NCBI RefSeq assembly: GCF_001306455.1
Contig: NZ_LGTQ01000005.1
Span: forward strand, 558,001-622,000
DNA: 64,000 nucleotides
Reading direction: 5' to 3'
From: Jiulongibacter sediminis
GTDB lineage: Bacteria > Bacteroidota > Bacteroidia > Cytophagales > Spirosomataceae
A model generated the notes under the pieces. The model saw only the letters and a program-made list of their open reading frames with translations. It was not told the origin of the DNA and ran no database searches. Shown piece by piece: positions 8,726 through 17,422 of this stretch; the first letter of the stretch is position 1; every line of letters begins with the position of its first letter. Made by a program: the position numbers and the translations under genes.

Positions 8726-8769
8726 ATTACAATGCAATAAAAGAACGATCTAGAGGAACATTAGTTCCG

Positions 8770-9453
8770 TCAAAGGGCTTCCATTGCGTATTTTGATGCA
8801 AAGCAAAGCAAAAAGGTTGGTATCACACTCAAAAATGTGGCTAGTGTCAGATATTTTCTTTTTGGGCTATCTAAGGCCAGAACAATTTTTACCAGAAAAA
8901 GAGGAATAACATAGATCCAAAAACCGAAGGCAAAACTTAGAATGATTAACAAACGCTCGGCTATTCCGATATACTCCATAGTTTTATTCTTACCACCCGA
9001 AACAGGATATAATACAATATGCTGAATCATGGCAAAAGGATAACTGAACAAAAGTATAAGAGCTAAAAGCGTCACAGACTGTACACTCATGATATTTAAC
9101 CAAAAGATGCTGTTTGACCATTCAAAGAAATTTTGAGTGAATATTGTAACCAAAAGACTGGTTAAATGTAATGACTGATCAAGTAGGAGAGTCCTGACCT
9201 TGTTTTGGCCAAAATGCATTTTAAAATAATCTATTGCAGCATGGAGAATAGTAACCATTATGGCCACTGGTAGTGAAAAAGAAAAGAAGTAAGCACATAA
9301 GAAGGTGAAAAGAATGTGCAGCTTAAACTTACCTGACTTCTCCTTCAGAATACTTTTTTCCTTAGCTCAGCCCTCAAATTGTAAGAAGTAGTCAGAAACA
9401 ATGTGAGCAAGAAAAAGCCTTACTAAAAGGTGGATAGACTCGTACTCAAACAT
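8770..9453 (-). pseudogene. DUF3307 membrane protein gene interrupted by in-frame TGA
   Basis: From the ATG at 9453 the frame reads MFEYESIHLLVRLFLAHIVS then DYFLQFEG, a TGA at 9369-9367, and continues without shift as AKEKSILKEKSGKFKLHIL into a long hydrophobic protein ending at 8770 (228 codons in all). LFLAHIVSDYFLQ and the downstream HAAIDYFK...LLLDQSLH motif are both DUF3307 hallmarks, and the total length fits the family (about 220-240). The stop falls where relatives commonly have Trp (QFEG-stop-AKEK), so a TGG to TGA change is likely. A GTG at 9267 could only give a 165-residue N-terminally truncated product. It lies 8 bp downstream of the ctlX-like gene. Confidence 0.75.
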
Positions 9454-9461
9454 TCTGTATT

Positions 9462-10379
9462 TTACTTTTTGGGTAAATGAATTTCAGCCATCATACAGCG
9501 GGCTGACCCACCTCCTAAGGTCTCTATTAAATCCAGTTCTGAATAAACTATTTTGCCATGTTTAGTTAATCTCATTTTTTGATCTTCATTTAATGAGTTA
9601 AAGGCTTTTGAAGACATAACGTTCAGTTTTTCTCCTTTCATGCTTTCTAGCTGAAGCATATTTCCGGCAAAGCTTTCCATTTGATCATAACTGATAGTAA
9701 TTACCTCTTTTTGAGCTTGTTCAAAACTTTTAAAGAGTGTTTTGGTTTCTTTTAGAGAGTCAGCACAAATAACTACGTGTCTTTCTCCTACTGACATTAG
9801 TACATTCGTATGATAAATGGGTAAACCATTGCGATCAACGGCCTCAAAAGAAATTACTTCATATTCAGGGAAGAGTTTATTCCATTCTTCTATACCCAGT
9901 TCATGTGTTCTGGCAGATAGACAGGCGTATGCCTTTTTGTTAATTCGGTCTAAAACCAAGCTTCCTGTACCTTCCAAAAAGCAGCCACCTTTTTCGAGCG
10001 GACTTAAATCCAGAATTTGAGAAATATTGAAGTTTTGACTGATTTGATGGATAATCTCCGGTCGTCTTTCCAATCGCCGGTTTTCTACTTCCATAGGGTA
10101 GAGGCAAATAGTACCATCTGCATGAAATGACACCCAATTATTCGGAAAAATGCTATCCGGAGTAAAAGGTTCTGGAGTATCCTCAAAAACATGAACTTCT
10201 ATACCATTGCTTCTCAATAGGTCAACAAACGTATCAAAGTTTTGCAAGGCATTCTTTTGAGGGTCTTTTGACGTCTCAATATCTTCCATGAATGCATTGG
10301 TCTCTGCAGCTTGCCGGTTAAAACTGAAGTCACTTGGTCGCACCATCATCAAAGAACCGGAACATTGTTTCTCTCTCAT
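9462..10379 (-). CDS. ctlX: CtlX-like citrulline/arginine hydrolase (amidinotransferase fold)
   Basis: 305 residues from the ATG at 10379, which overlaps the stop of the arginine deiminase gene as ATGA. The pentein fold is shown by MVRPSDFSFN near the N-terminus, TPDSIFPNNWVSFH, the GGCFLEGTGSLVLDR strand and the C-terminal catalytic Cys in GGGSARCMMAEIHLP (Cys295). Members annotated as CtlX (citrulline utilisation hydrolase) or amidinotransferases are common in Bacteroidota. Coupling to a deiminase suggests successive or alternative handling of arginine and citrulline in the cytosol. The exact substrate is inferred. Confidence 0.82.
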   Translation of the reverse strand: MREKQCSGSLMMVRPSDFSFNRQAAETNAFMEDIETSKDPQKNALQNFDTFVDLLRSNGIEVHVFEDTPEPFTPDSIFPNNWVSFHADGTICLYPMEVENRRLERRPEIIHQISQNFNISQILDLSPLEKGGCFLEGTGSLVLDRINKKAYACLSARTHELGIEEWNKLFPEYEVISFEAVDRNGLPIYHTNVLMSVGERHVVICADSLKETKTLFKSFEQAQKEVITISYDQMESFAGNMLQLESMKGEKLNVMSSKAFNSLNEDQKMRLTKHGKIVYSELDLIETLGGGSARCMMAEIHLPKK

Positions 10380-11806
10380 ACCGGTTTTCTCAAGATGGGT
10401 AAACTCATGCAATGCGAACCGCCTCTGGCCCGCGAGAGCTCAGCAGAAGGCAATAAGATTATGGTATTTTCAACCTCATCAGGGTCGGTAAGTCCGTCTT
10501 CAAATTCACAAACTAAATCTGTAGCATGTTTAATTTGAAAGCCGGCCGCTTCAAATGCCTCAGAGGTTTTGTCATTTCTGTCATAGCCAATGGCCACGCC
10601 TTCTTTGATTACCAGCAGGTTACACGAGTCAGTCCATTGTTCTCTGGCTCCGTAAGGGAATTCCCCATTGCCGGAATACACAAATACAGTTTCCTGATCT
10701 GAGTGAAGATCATTTTTTGAAATATCATCCAGCAGGTCTTCCAAATTCTCGAAGCTTTTGGCTTTTTCCTTATCGTTTTCGATGTAAAACTGCTTAATAA
10801 CGAGCTTTTCCGCCTTTTCTTTTTGACCAAGCTCTTCCCAGATTCTATCTTTCTTTTGCTTTTCAGCCGCTCTGCCCAATGAGCTCAGAAGCACCCAAAC
10901 GTTTTTCTTGATTTGAGTAAAAATGGTATCAATGTGCATATAATCTCTTTTGGCGGGTATTTTGACCAATGAGACCTTGGTCAATACTTTTTTATCAAAA
11001 AGCTTTCGCATCGCCTGCCGGGCTGCTTCAAGACTGGTTCGTTCACTTATTCCTATTAAAAGGTGATTAGGAGCCACCATCATTACGTCACCGCCCTCAA
11101 GGGTGTCTAATCTTGAGTTTTGCTCTTCTTCCGGCAAAAGAAAGTGTTCCTCATTTTCTTCAACCTCAATAATTTTGCCCTTCAAATCCTCAAAGTAGGG
11201 ATGATTGAAGAAAACATACTTGGCAAGTAAGGACTCACGGCTTCTTGCCATTTTAGCAGGTCTGTTGAGTAAAATGTGATCGTTGATCACAATACCGATA
11301 TCTCGCGTGAAAATAAGATTGGGCACAGGAGGGAAGAACATTTCCTCTTTTGCATTAATACCCGTGATCAATACTTTTGTCAGCTCCTTCAGGTCCATTT
11401 TCTCAAAATCGAGCATTTCCTGATAAGAACATTCTTCAATAGCCGAGACAGCTGCAATAAGCTGACGTCTAAGCCTGCTCTCCTTGAGTATATCTGCCAG
11501 TAACCTCTCAAATTCAAGAACTTTGTCTGACATGAAATACTCTTCCTTTTCAGGGTTAAAAAACTTCCTGTTCTCGTAGCCAACTTTCGCCTGACGCACA
11601 TTTTTTATTTTATCAGGATCCAAAAAGTAAAGTAGAATACGCACATAATAATCGTACTCATTCTGTCGCATTGTTTTTAAATGAACGATGTCCTCAAAAA
11701 GCCAGTCCTGAGCTTTGGAGGGGACCACCTTTCCTAAACCGCTGTCGGGGCTGTGTATAATTAATCGCTCCAGTTGATTGATTTCACTGTCTACGTAGAT
11801 ATTCAT
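10376..11806 (-). CDS. arcA: Arginine deiminase-like amidinohydrolase
   Basis: 476 residues. Pentein-fold hydrolase that would convert arginine to citrulline and ammonia. Visible elements: N-terminal LERLIIHSPDSGLGKV, substrate-binding FTRDIGIVIND, the LEGGDVM strand, MHIDTIFTQI with the catalytic His, and the nucleophile Cys466 in ARGGSHCMSLPI. It is somewhat longer than classical ArcA (about 410) because of an insert around residues 310-360, usual in Bacteroidota homologues. No ornithine transcarbamylase or carbamate kinase gene is nearby, so it is not a standard fermentative ADI operon. It is first of a coupled pair with the ctlX-like gene. Confidence 0.85.
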   Translation of the reverse strand: MNIYVDSEINQLERLIIHSPDSGLGKVVPSKAQDWLFEDIVHLKTMRQNEYDYYVRILLYFLDPDKIKNVRQAKVGYENRKFFNPEKEEYFMSDKVLEFERLLADILKESRLRRQLIAAVSAIEECSYQEMLDFEKMDLKELTKVLITGINAKEEMFFPPVPNLIFTRDIGIVINDHILLNRPAKMARSRESLLAKYVFFNHPYFEDLKGKIIEVEENEEHFLLPEEEQNSRLDTLEGGDVMMVAPNHLLIGISERTSLEAARQAMRKLFDKKVLTKVSLVKIPAKRDYMHIDTIFTQIKKNVWVLLSSLGRAAEKQKKDRIWEELGQKEKAEKLVIKQFYIENDKEKAKSFENLEDLLDDISKNDLHSDQETVFVYSGNGEFPYGAREQWTDSCNLLVIKEGVAIGYDRNDKTSEAFEAAGFQIKHATDLVCEFEDGLTDPDEVENTIILLPSAELSRARGGSHCMSLPILRKPV

Positions 11807-12034
11807 TTGATATTAGTTTTGATTGATAAAAAACCTTTTGAAAAAGCTCTATCATTCAAAACCGAAGTGACCAATGAAATAAATGAGTTGCCTGAAGTAC
11901 ATGTTAATAGGTTGATGAAGTCTGTTGTTTACAAAAATAGAAATCTTTTGAATAAATTCTTTTTTGGCTTGGCTGGAACATAGAAGCAGATATTAAGGTT
12001 TAATAGCCAATAGAAATAAAGCTGCTATTTTTTG

Positions 12035-12042
12035 TACCTTTG
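12035..12042 (+). promoter_or_regulatory. -7 element TACCTTTG, candidate suf promoter
   Basis: Exact TAnnTTTG match 32 bp before the sufC ATG, in the 268-bp gap after the divergent arginine deiminase gene. The rest of this gap is AT-rich with no convincing gene. Confidence 0.45.
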
Positions 12043-12074
12043 CAGCCCAAACGAATACCATAAAATAGTTTACG

Positions 12075-12842
12075 ATGCTGACAGTCAGTAATTTACATGC
12101 CAGAGTAGAGGAAAAAGAAATCTTAAGAGGTATAAATCTTGAGATCAAACCGGGTGAAGTACATGCCATAATGGGACCAAATGGTTCAGGAAAAAGTACC
12201 CTGGCCTCTGTTTTAGCCGGAAGAGAAGATTTTGAAGTCACTGATGGTTCTGTTGAATTTCAGGGAAAAGATTTACTTGATCTTGCACCAGAAGAAAGAG
12301 CAGCGGAAGGTATTTTTCTCGCTTTCCAATATCCTGTAGAAATTCCGGGTGTAACAACCATAAATTTCTTAAAAACTGCCTTGAATCAAATCAGAAAGTA
12401 TAGAGGTGAGGAATCTTTAGATGCAGCTCAGTTTCTGAAGCTGATGAAGGAAAAATCTAAACTTGTAAAAATTGACGATCAGTTGTTAAGACGTTCTCTA
12501 AACGAGGGTTTTTCTGGTGGTGAAAAGAAGAGAAACGAGATTTTCCAAATGGCGATGCTTGAGCCTACTCTCGGTATTCTGGATGAAACTGATTCTGGTT
12601 TGGATATCGACGCCCTGAGAATTGTGGCTGACGGAGTTAATCAATTGAAAGATCAAAACAGATCATTTATAGTGGTAACACACTATCAGAGACTTCTTGA
12701 CTACATCGTTCCTGATTTCGTGCATGTTCTTTACAAAGGAAGAATAGTGAAGTCTGGTACAAAAGAACTTGCTTTGGAGCTTGAAGAAAAGGGTTATGAT
12801 TGGATAAAGGCAGAAGCGGACGCTGCTGAGTCTGTTGCTTAA
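12075..12842 (+). CDS. sufC: Fe-S cluster assembly ATPase SufC
   Basis: 255 residues. ABC-type ATPase of the SUF complex (SufBC2D), cytosolic. Walker A GPNGSGKSTLA, Q-loop FQYPVEIPGV, signature SGGEKKRNE, Walker B GILDETDSGLD and H-loop VVTHYQR are all intact. It starts the cluster here, followed 18 bp later by sufD. SufB, normally the gene before sufC in this phylum, is not upstream. Confidence 0.97.
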   Translation: MLTVSNLHARVEEKEILRGINLEIKPGEVHAIMGPNGSGKSTLASVLAGREDFEVTDGSVEFQGKDLLDLAPEERAAEGIFLAFQYPVEIPGVTTINFLKTALNQIRKYRGEESLDAAQFLKLMKEKSKLVKIDDQLLRRSLNEGFSGGEKKRNEIFQMAMLEPTLGILDETDSGLDIDALRIVADGVNQLKDQNRSFIVVTHYQRLLDYIVPDFVHVLYKGRIVKSGTKELALELEEKGYDWIKAEADAAESVA

Positions 12843-12860
12843 TTAAAAATTGAATTTTAG

Positions 12861-14168
12861 ATGTCTGAAAAGAATATACAAACTCAATTATTGGCTGAAT
12901 TTCAGGAGGTTGAATCCGGAATAAACGGTCATGCTGCAGAGCCATTCAATCAAAGAAGACTTAAGGCCATTGAGAGTTTTAAGAAACTGGGTTTCCCTAC
13001 CACAAAACACGAAGAGTGGAAATATTCAAATGTTCGAAAGCTGACACAGAAAGAATATAACTTCCACCCTAAAAGTGATATCACTGCTGAAGATTTAAAC
13101 AGTTTTCATCTTCCTGAGCTTAATGGAATCGTTCTTTACTTCGTGAACGGAATCTACCATCCGGAATTATCTGACCTGGAATCTGCCAAAGGGAAGGTTG
13201 AAATTTTGACATTTCAGGAGGCTCAAAAACAGAATCCTGAACTGCTCAATACTCATTATGGTATTTATACCGACGAAGAAAATGAAGCTTTCTCGGCTAT
13301 GAATACCGCAATGGCTAACGATGGTATCATTGTTCATGTACCGGCTAATGTAACTGTGGAGCAACCCATCATTCTGAGAATGGTTTCAGATACCCGTGAG
13401 GAAAACGTGGGCTCGGTTCTTCGCAATTTGATTGTGGTTGGCGAAAATGCTGAGGTAAAACTTGCAGAATCTTTCAGAACCTATGGAGAACACAGTGGCT
13501 TTGTAAATACATTGACAGAAATTTCTGTCGCTGAAAGTGCGAGAGTAGACTATTATAAAGTTCAGGATGAAAGCAACGAGGCCTATCATATTGGAACCAC
13601 AAATGTGCTGCAGAAAGACAAAAGTTATTTTTACGCTGCCACAGTTACGTTAAATGGAGGGTTTATCCGCAACAATCTAAATCTGAAATTGGACGGAGAG
13701 TACATTGATAGCTATATGTACGGCCTTTATGTGCCGAATGGCAATCAACATATTGACAATCATACGGTTGCTGATCATACTAAGCCAAACTCTGTTTCAA
13801 ATGAGCTTTACAAGGGCATTTTAATGGATGAGGCGACTGGTGTTTTCAATGGGAAAATCTTTGTTAGGGAAGATGCCCAAAAAACCAATGCCTACCAGAA
13901 CTGTCGAAACGTAGTAACCTCAGACAAGGCTGTTATGAACACGAAACCCCAACTGGAAATTTGGGCTGACGATGTGAAGTGTTCACATGGTACCACCACG
14001 GGTAAGCTGAACGATGAAGCTATATTTTATATGCAGTCAAGGGGTATCCCTAAGCAGGAGGCTATAAGACTTCAACTGCTTGCTTTTGCTGAAGATGTGG
14101 TTTCTCAAATTAAAATTGAGCAAATCAGAGAGTTTTTGGCTGAAAAAATCAAAGAAAAATTGGGTTAA
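12861..14168 (+). CDS. sufD: Fe-S cluster assembly protein SufD
   Basis: 435 residues. SufD partners SufB and SufC in the SUF scaffold. The N-terminal helical region has the GFPTTKHEEWKYSNVRKL motif of SufD, followed by the beta-helix core; the C-terminal SufB/D signature includes SDKAVMNTKPQLEIWADDVKCSHGTTTGKL and YMQSRGIP, with Cys and His retained. It could be asked whether this is SufB, but the length and N-terminus are those of SufD. A strong terminator follows, ending this part of the suf cluster. Confidence 0.95.
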   Translation: MSEKNIQTQLLAEFQEVESGINGHAAEPFNQRRLKAIESFKKLGFPTTKHEEWKYSNVRKLTQKEYNFHPKSDITAEDLNSFHLPELNGIVLYFVNGIYHPELSDLESAKGKVEILTFQEAQKQNPELLNTHYGIYTDEENEAFSAMNTAMANDGIIVHVPANVTVEQPIILRMVSDTREENVGSVLRNLIVVGENAEVKLAESFRTYGEHSGFVNTLTEISVAESARVDYYKVQDESNEAYHIGTTNVLQKDKSYFYAATVTLNGGFIRNNLNLKLDGEYIDSYMYGLYVPNGNQHIDNHTVADHTKPNSVSNELYKGILMDEATGVFNGKIFVREDAQKTNAYQNCRNVVTSDKAVMNTKPQLEIWADDVKCSHGTTTGKLNDEAIFYMQSRGIPKQEAIRLQLLAFAEDVVSQIKIEQIREFLAEKIKEKLG

Positions 14169-14189
14169 ACCTCAAGATCATATTGGAGA

Positions 14190-14216
14190 AACGGCAACCT
14201 CATAAGGGTTGCCGTT
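14190..14216 (+). terminator. Terminator after sufD
   Basis: 10-bp perfect stem (14190-14199 with 14207-14216, AACGGCAACC) followed by TTGCTTT on the plus strand. It separates sufD from the convergent acetyltransferase gene. Confidence 0.75.
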
Positions 14217-14221
14217 TTGCT

Positions 14222-14710
14222 TTACAGAAACTTTTGAAGAAAAACGCAATCAAGCCATTTCCCGTTTTTAAAGCCGATTTCTCTGAAGGTACCCACCATC
14301 TCAAAGCCCATACGTTTATGAAAAATTATGCTGCCCGGGTTTGAGCTGTCAATTCCGGCTACCATGGTATGAAACCCTCTTTCTTTTGCATCTTTCATTA
14401 AGTGCTCCAGTAGTACTCGACCAAAACCATTGCCCTGAAATTTTTCGTCGAAATATAAACCGTGCTCCGCTGAATGGAGATAACCGTCTCGTCCTCTGAA
14501 TTGCCCATAGTACCCGTATCCGGCGAGTTCACCTTCTACGTCCACAACAAAGACCGGAAGGTTTAAATCCTCACGGTCTTTTAGCCATTTCTCAAAAAAA
14601 TCTGCCGTCTTAGGTTCGTAATCGTAATTATAGGTGGAATTCAGAATATAATGATTCCACAATTTGGCTATTGCCGGCAAATCAGCCTTTATGGCTTCTC
14701 GAATGACCAT
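14222..14710 (-). CDS. GNAT acetyltransferase, phosphinothricin acetyltransferase-like
   Basis: 162 residues. N-terminal IREAIKADLPAIAKLWNHYI, conserved acetyl-CoA site (FDEKFQGNGFGRVLLEHL, i.e. the Q/RxxGxG/A motif) and C-terminal GIDSSNPGSIIFHKRMGF, the order seen in Pat/MnaT-type N-acetyltransferases acting on phosphinothricin or methionine derivatives. Cytosolic; natural substrate unknown. Its start overlaps the 3' end of the symporter gene by 29 bp, so it is read from that transcript. Confidence 0.85.
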   Translation of the reverse strand: MVIREAIKADLPAIAKLWNHYILNSTYNYDYEPKTADFFEKWLKDREDLNLPVFVVDVEGELAGYGYYGQFRGRDGYLHSAEHGLYFDEKFQGNGFGRVLLEHLMKDAKERGFHTMVAGIDSSNPGSIIFHKRMGFEMVGTFREIGFKNGKWLDCVFLQKFL

Positions 14711-16112
14711 TGTTTGTTTCTTTTAAAAATTTTAAATGGCTGTTGTCAGGTAATAAAAGACTGCCAGAGACCATACATATTAAACTTGCAACTACCCCCC
14801 ATAAAGTTGGCTCAATCGCTGTTCCCCAAAGTAAGGCTCCAAACCAAACCGTCGCTCCACCAATGATTCCAAACCATGCACCGCTGACTGAAGACTTAGA
14901 CCAATAAATTCCTAAGATAAACGGGAAAGTCATTGAGACGGTAATTAAGGTGACACTGTTTACAACCAGCGAGTGAATACTGTCATTGAAATAAGTATAT
15001 CCACCGGAGATAAGGGCCATCAAAATAACCGAAATACGGGTAGTCAAAAGCAATTGCTGATCAGTGAGATTCGTCCGATTACTTTTGATCAGATTCTCAG
15101 CAAAGACTGTTGCAGGAGCTAGTACTGCACCACTAGATGTACTCAAAATGGCCGAGATAAGGGCTCCCAGGAAAATAATTTGAACAGGTATACTAAAATA
15201 TTCCGTTACCATTGCCGGAAGAAGGTTCTGGCCATCATTGCTTTCAATGAGTTCGGGATGAATAGTGTAAATCAACAATCCAATAAGAGAAGGTACTATG
15301 CCCACGAAAAACATGAAAAACGCCCCGATGAAAACTCCATTGCGAGCTTTTTTTTCTGATTTTGCCGCAAGTACTCTTTGATAGATTTCCTGAGAAACAA
15401 TGGAGCCGAAACCAAAAATCATCCATAAATACAAATGGTTAGTCCAGTTGATAAATCCACTTTCAGGAAAAAGATTGAAAAAACCTTCTTTTTGATCGGA
15501 TATCACCTTCAACAAACCTTCAGTTTGTTGGTTCAGCACAAAGAGAATGTAGCCCAGACCCAATACCATGACCACTGCCTGAATTAAATCGGTAAGAGAA
15601 ACAGCCCACATTCCACCAACATAAGTGTATAGCACCACAATACCTGCTGCTACAACCACACCCATATTTACGGGCCAGTTATACAAGGATTCAAAAATGT
15701 AGGCCAGTGCCAATAGTTGAGAAGCCACCCAGCTAAAATATGATAAGATTAAAATGAGGGATGTGATAGTTTCCACCCTCTTACCGTATCTCATCTTGAA
15801 AAAATCATTGACGGTAAGAATATTTAAGCGATAGATTGGTCTTACGAAAAAGAAAGCAACAATTAGCAAACATAGAGTACCACCACCAGCGTCTATAATA
15901 AGAGCCTGAGCTCCTTCCTGAACAAAATAACCTGGTACTCCCATGATCATTTCAGAGCCAAACCAGGTGGAAAAAATTGTAACCCCTACGATGAAAGCCG
16001 GAAGATTTTTTCCGGCAATCATATAGTCTTCAGAATTTTTTACTCTTTTGGCAGCCCAAAAACCAATCAGGATTGTCAGTAGTAGATATAAACTTATAAA
16101 CAGGGATACCAT
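14682..16112 (-). CDS. Sodium:solute symporter (SSS family)
   Basis: 476 residues with about 13 hydrophobic segments. SSS features: N-terminal FWAAKRVKNSEDYMIAGKNLP, IFSTWFGSEMIMG in helix 2, GGMWAVSLTDLIQAVVM, and ISAILSTSSGAVLAPATVFAENL, the Na+-site region in the LeuT-like repeat. It would couple Na+ influx to uptake of an organic solute at the inner membrane; the substrate (proline, pantothenate and sugars are all possible) cannot be assigned. It is one base from the upstream membrane-protein gene and overlaps the GNAT gene. Confidence 0.9.
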   Translation of the reverse strand: MVSLFISLYLLLTILIGFWAAKRVKNSEDYMIAGKNLPAFIVGVTIFSTWFGSEMIMGVPGYFVQEGAQALIIDAGGGTLCLLIVAFFFVRPIYRLNILTVNDFFKMRYGKRVETITSLILILSYFSWVASQLLALAYIFESLYNWPVNMGVVVAAGIVVLYTYVGGMWAVSLTDLIQAVVMVLGLGYILFVLNQQTEGLLKVISDQKEGFFNLFPESGFINWTNHLYLWMIFGFGSIVSQEIYQRVLAAKSEKKARNGVFIGAFFMFFVGIVPSLIGLLIYTIHPELIESNDGQNLLPAMVTEYFSIPVQIIFLGALISAILSTSSGAVLAPATVFAENLIKSNRTNLTDQQLLLTTRISVILMALISGGYTYFNDSIHSLVVNSVTLITVSMTFPFILGIYWSKSSVSGAWFGIIGGATVWFGALLWGTAIEPTLWGVVASLICMVSGSLLLPDNSHLKFLKETNNGHSRSHKG

Positions 16113-16775
16113 CTATTTTTTCATTAACTGTTTAATGCTCATTAAGTGTGAAAACAGCACCAAAGGAACTATGAATGATGGAAGCCAGATGAAAGGGAAA
16201 GTCAAAACCGCAACATTTGGTGTTTCAAATGCCAGTTTCTGAAATGGAGACGGAGCGGATAAGATAGCGGTTATTACAATATTGGCTAAAAGAAACAGAC
16301 CAATGAAATTCCAAAGCAATACTCTTTGTGAATCGATAATTGTCTTCCTTAGTCCGTATAGAATGATCAAAGGGGCAGTAAAGCCTGCAATAATGTCAAA
16401 GTTTCTACCTTCAAAAGTCATCAGTTTGGGAATAGTCTCATAACTGGCCAACAACCACAGCACAATTTCAACGGGTATTCTGACCGTGTGAATCCAATGA
16501 AGGTTTTCCAGTGAGTGATTACCATCTTTCTTTATATAGACCAGATACAGAACAAATAAAAATGGAGGCAAAATCGCCAGTGCAAATTTTGGAGGCAGGG
16601 TGGTCGTATCCTGATAGAAACCGCTGTAAGCCAGAGAAGCCTGAATTGCCAGCCAGGCAAATAAGGCTAGCCAGGTAGATTGATTAGGTCTGAAGGCTTT
16701 CTTAAACAGCCAAACGGCGTAAAGCGTCGTTAAGGTAAACAAGAAGGCAATAAAAGGAGGTAGTTCTTCAATCAT
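16113..16775 (-). CDS. Polytopic membrane protein of unknown function
   Basis: 220 residues, about seven predicted membrane helices with short polar loops (for example FLFTLTTLYAVWLF, LAILPPFLFVLYLVY, LWNFIGLFLLANIVITAIL). No catalytic or transporter signature is recognised. It overlaps the DinB gene upstream by 4 bp and abuts the SSS symporter downstream, so the three form one transcript. Confidence 0.65.
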   Translation of the reverse strand: MIEELPPFIAFLFTLTTLYAVWLFKKAFRPNQSTWLALFAWLAIQASLAYSGFYQDTTTLPPKFALAILPPFLFVLYLVYIKKDGNHSLENLHWIHTVRIPVEIVLWLLASYETIPKLMTFEGRNFDIIAGFTAPLIILYGLRKTIIDSQRVLLWNFIGLFLLANIVITAILSAPSPFQKLAFETPNVAVLTFPFIWLPSFIVPLVLFSHLMSIKQLMKK

Positions 16776-17281
16776 TCGTTTTTGATATTCAGGTTGACAG
16801 CATCATAAAAGCCCATTTGTTGATTCGTCAGAGCCTTAGTGTAAAAAATGATTTGACCGGTATGATAGGAGAGGTGTTCTACCACATGTATTAAAACTCC
16901 AATGCCAGAAAATCGATACCCCTGAACCATTCGAACCCTCTCCAGTTCTATAGCGGAGATTGATTGACAGATTTCAATGGTTTTTCCAATGCTTTCCTTC
17001 AATTTTTGCAGGAGATTATCTTTTTCAAAGCCTCCTTTTGTATCAAATTCAAGATCCCTCTCTCTATGATCAGGTTGATTACCAAGAGAAGAAACACCAT
17101 ATTGTTCAATATTGCCACGAAGATGAAGGAGTTGGTTGCCGATACTCAAACTATTTTCATTCGGCCTTTGCCAAAGCAAATTTTCGTCAATCAAGTTTAC
17201 CGTTTTCTGGATTTTGCTCAGGTTTTCCTGAAGACGGTAAATGCAATTGTCAATAAATTCTTTTTGAAAGTTTTCAGTCAT
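16772..17281 (-). CDS. DinB-family protein
   Basis: 169 residues from the ATG at 17281 (MTENFQKEF); a TTG four codons upstream is less likely. Four-helix DinB/YfiT-type fold: RLQENLSKI in helix 1, QLLHLRGNIEQYG in helix 2 with a metal-site His, and VVEHLSYHTGQII in helix 4 with the HxxxH pair. Such proteins are metal-dependent thiol transferases or related enzymes; this one is not specific enough to assign. It heads the four-gene minus-strand block that splits the suf cluster. Confidence 0.82.
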   Translation of the reverse strand: MTENFQKEFIDNCIYRLQENLSKIQKTVNLIDENLLWQRPNENSLSIGNQLLHLRGNIEQYGVSSLGNQPDHRERDLEFDTKGGFEKDNLLQKLKESIGKTIEICQSISAIELERVRMVQGYRFSGIGVLIHVVEHLSYHTGQIIFYTKALTNQQMGFYDAVNLNIKNE

Positions 17282-17331
17282 AATGTATTTCAAAAATAAG
17301 GTTCACACTTTAGCTCCCAAACAAATAATGG

Positions 17332-17339
17332 TAACTTTG
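17332..17339 (+). promoter_or_regulatory. -7 element TAACTTTG, candidate sufS promoter
   Basis: Exact TAnnTTTG match in the divergent gap before sufS (start 17423), giving a leader of about 80 nt. It would let the second half of the split suf cluster be transcribed on its own. Confidence 0.45.
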
Positions 17340-17422
17340 TGACCATTTTCGAGTCTTATTTAGAATTTCTCTAAACTTAAAGGTTCGTAAATCTGTTTTG
17401 CCCATATACGATATCGAGAATT

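Noticed and set aside
8525-8740. 71-codon frame on the plus strand
   Set aside because: It lies wholly within the tmRNA gene on the opposite strand.
11774-11983. Plus-strand frame of 69 codons between arginine deiminase and sufC
   Set aside because: It begins inside the arginine deiminase gene on the other strand, has no family resemblance and ends before the suf promoter. A TAGTTTTG octamer at 11813-11820 is probably chance.
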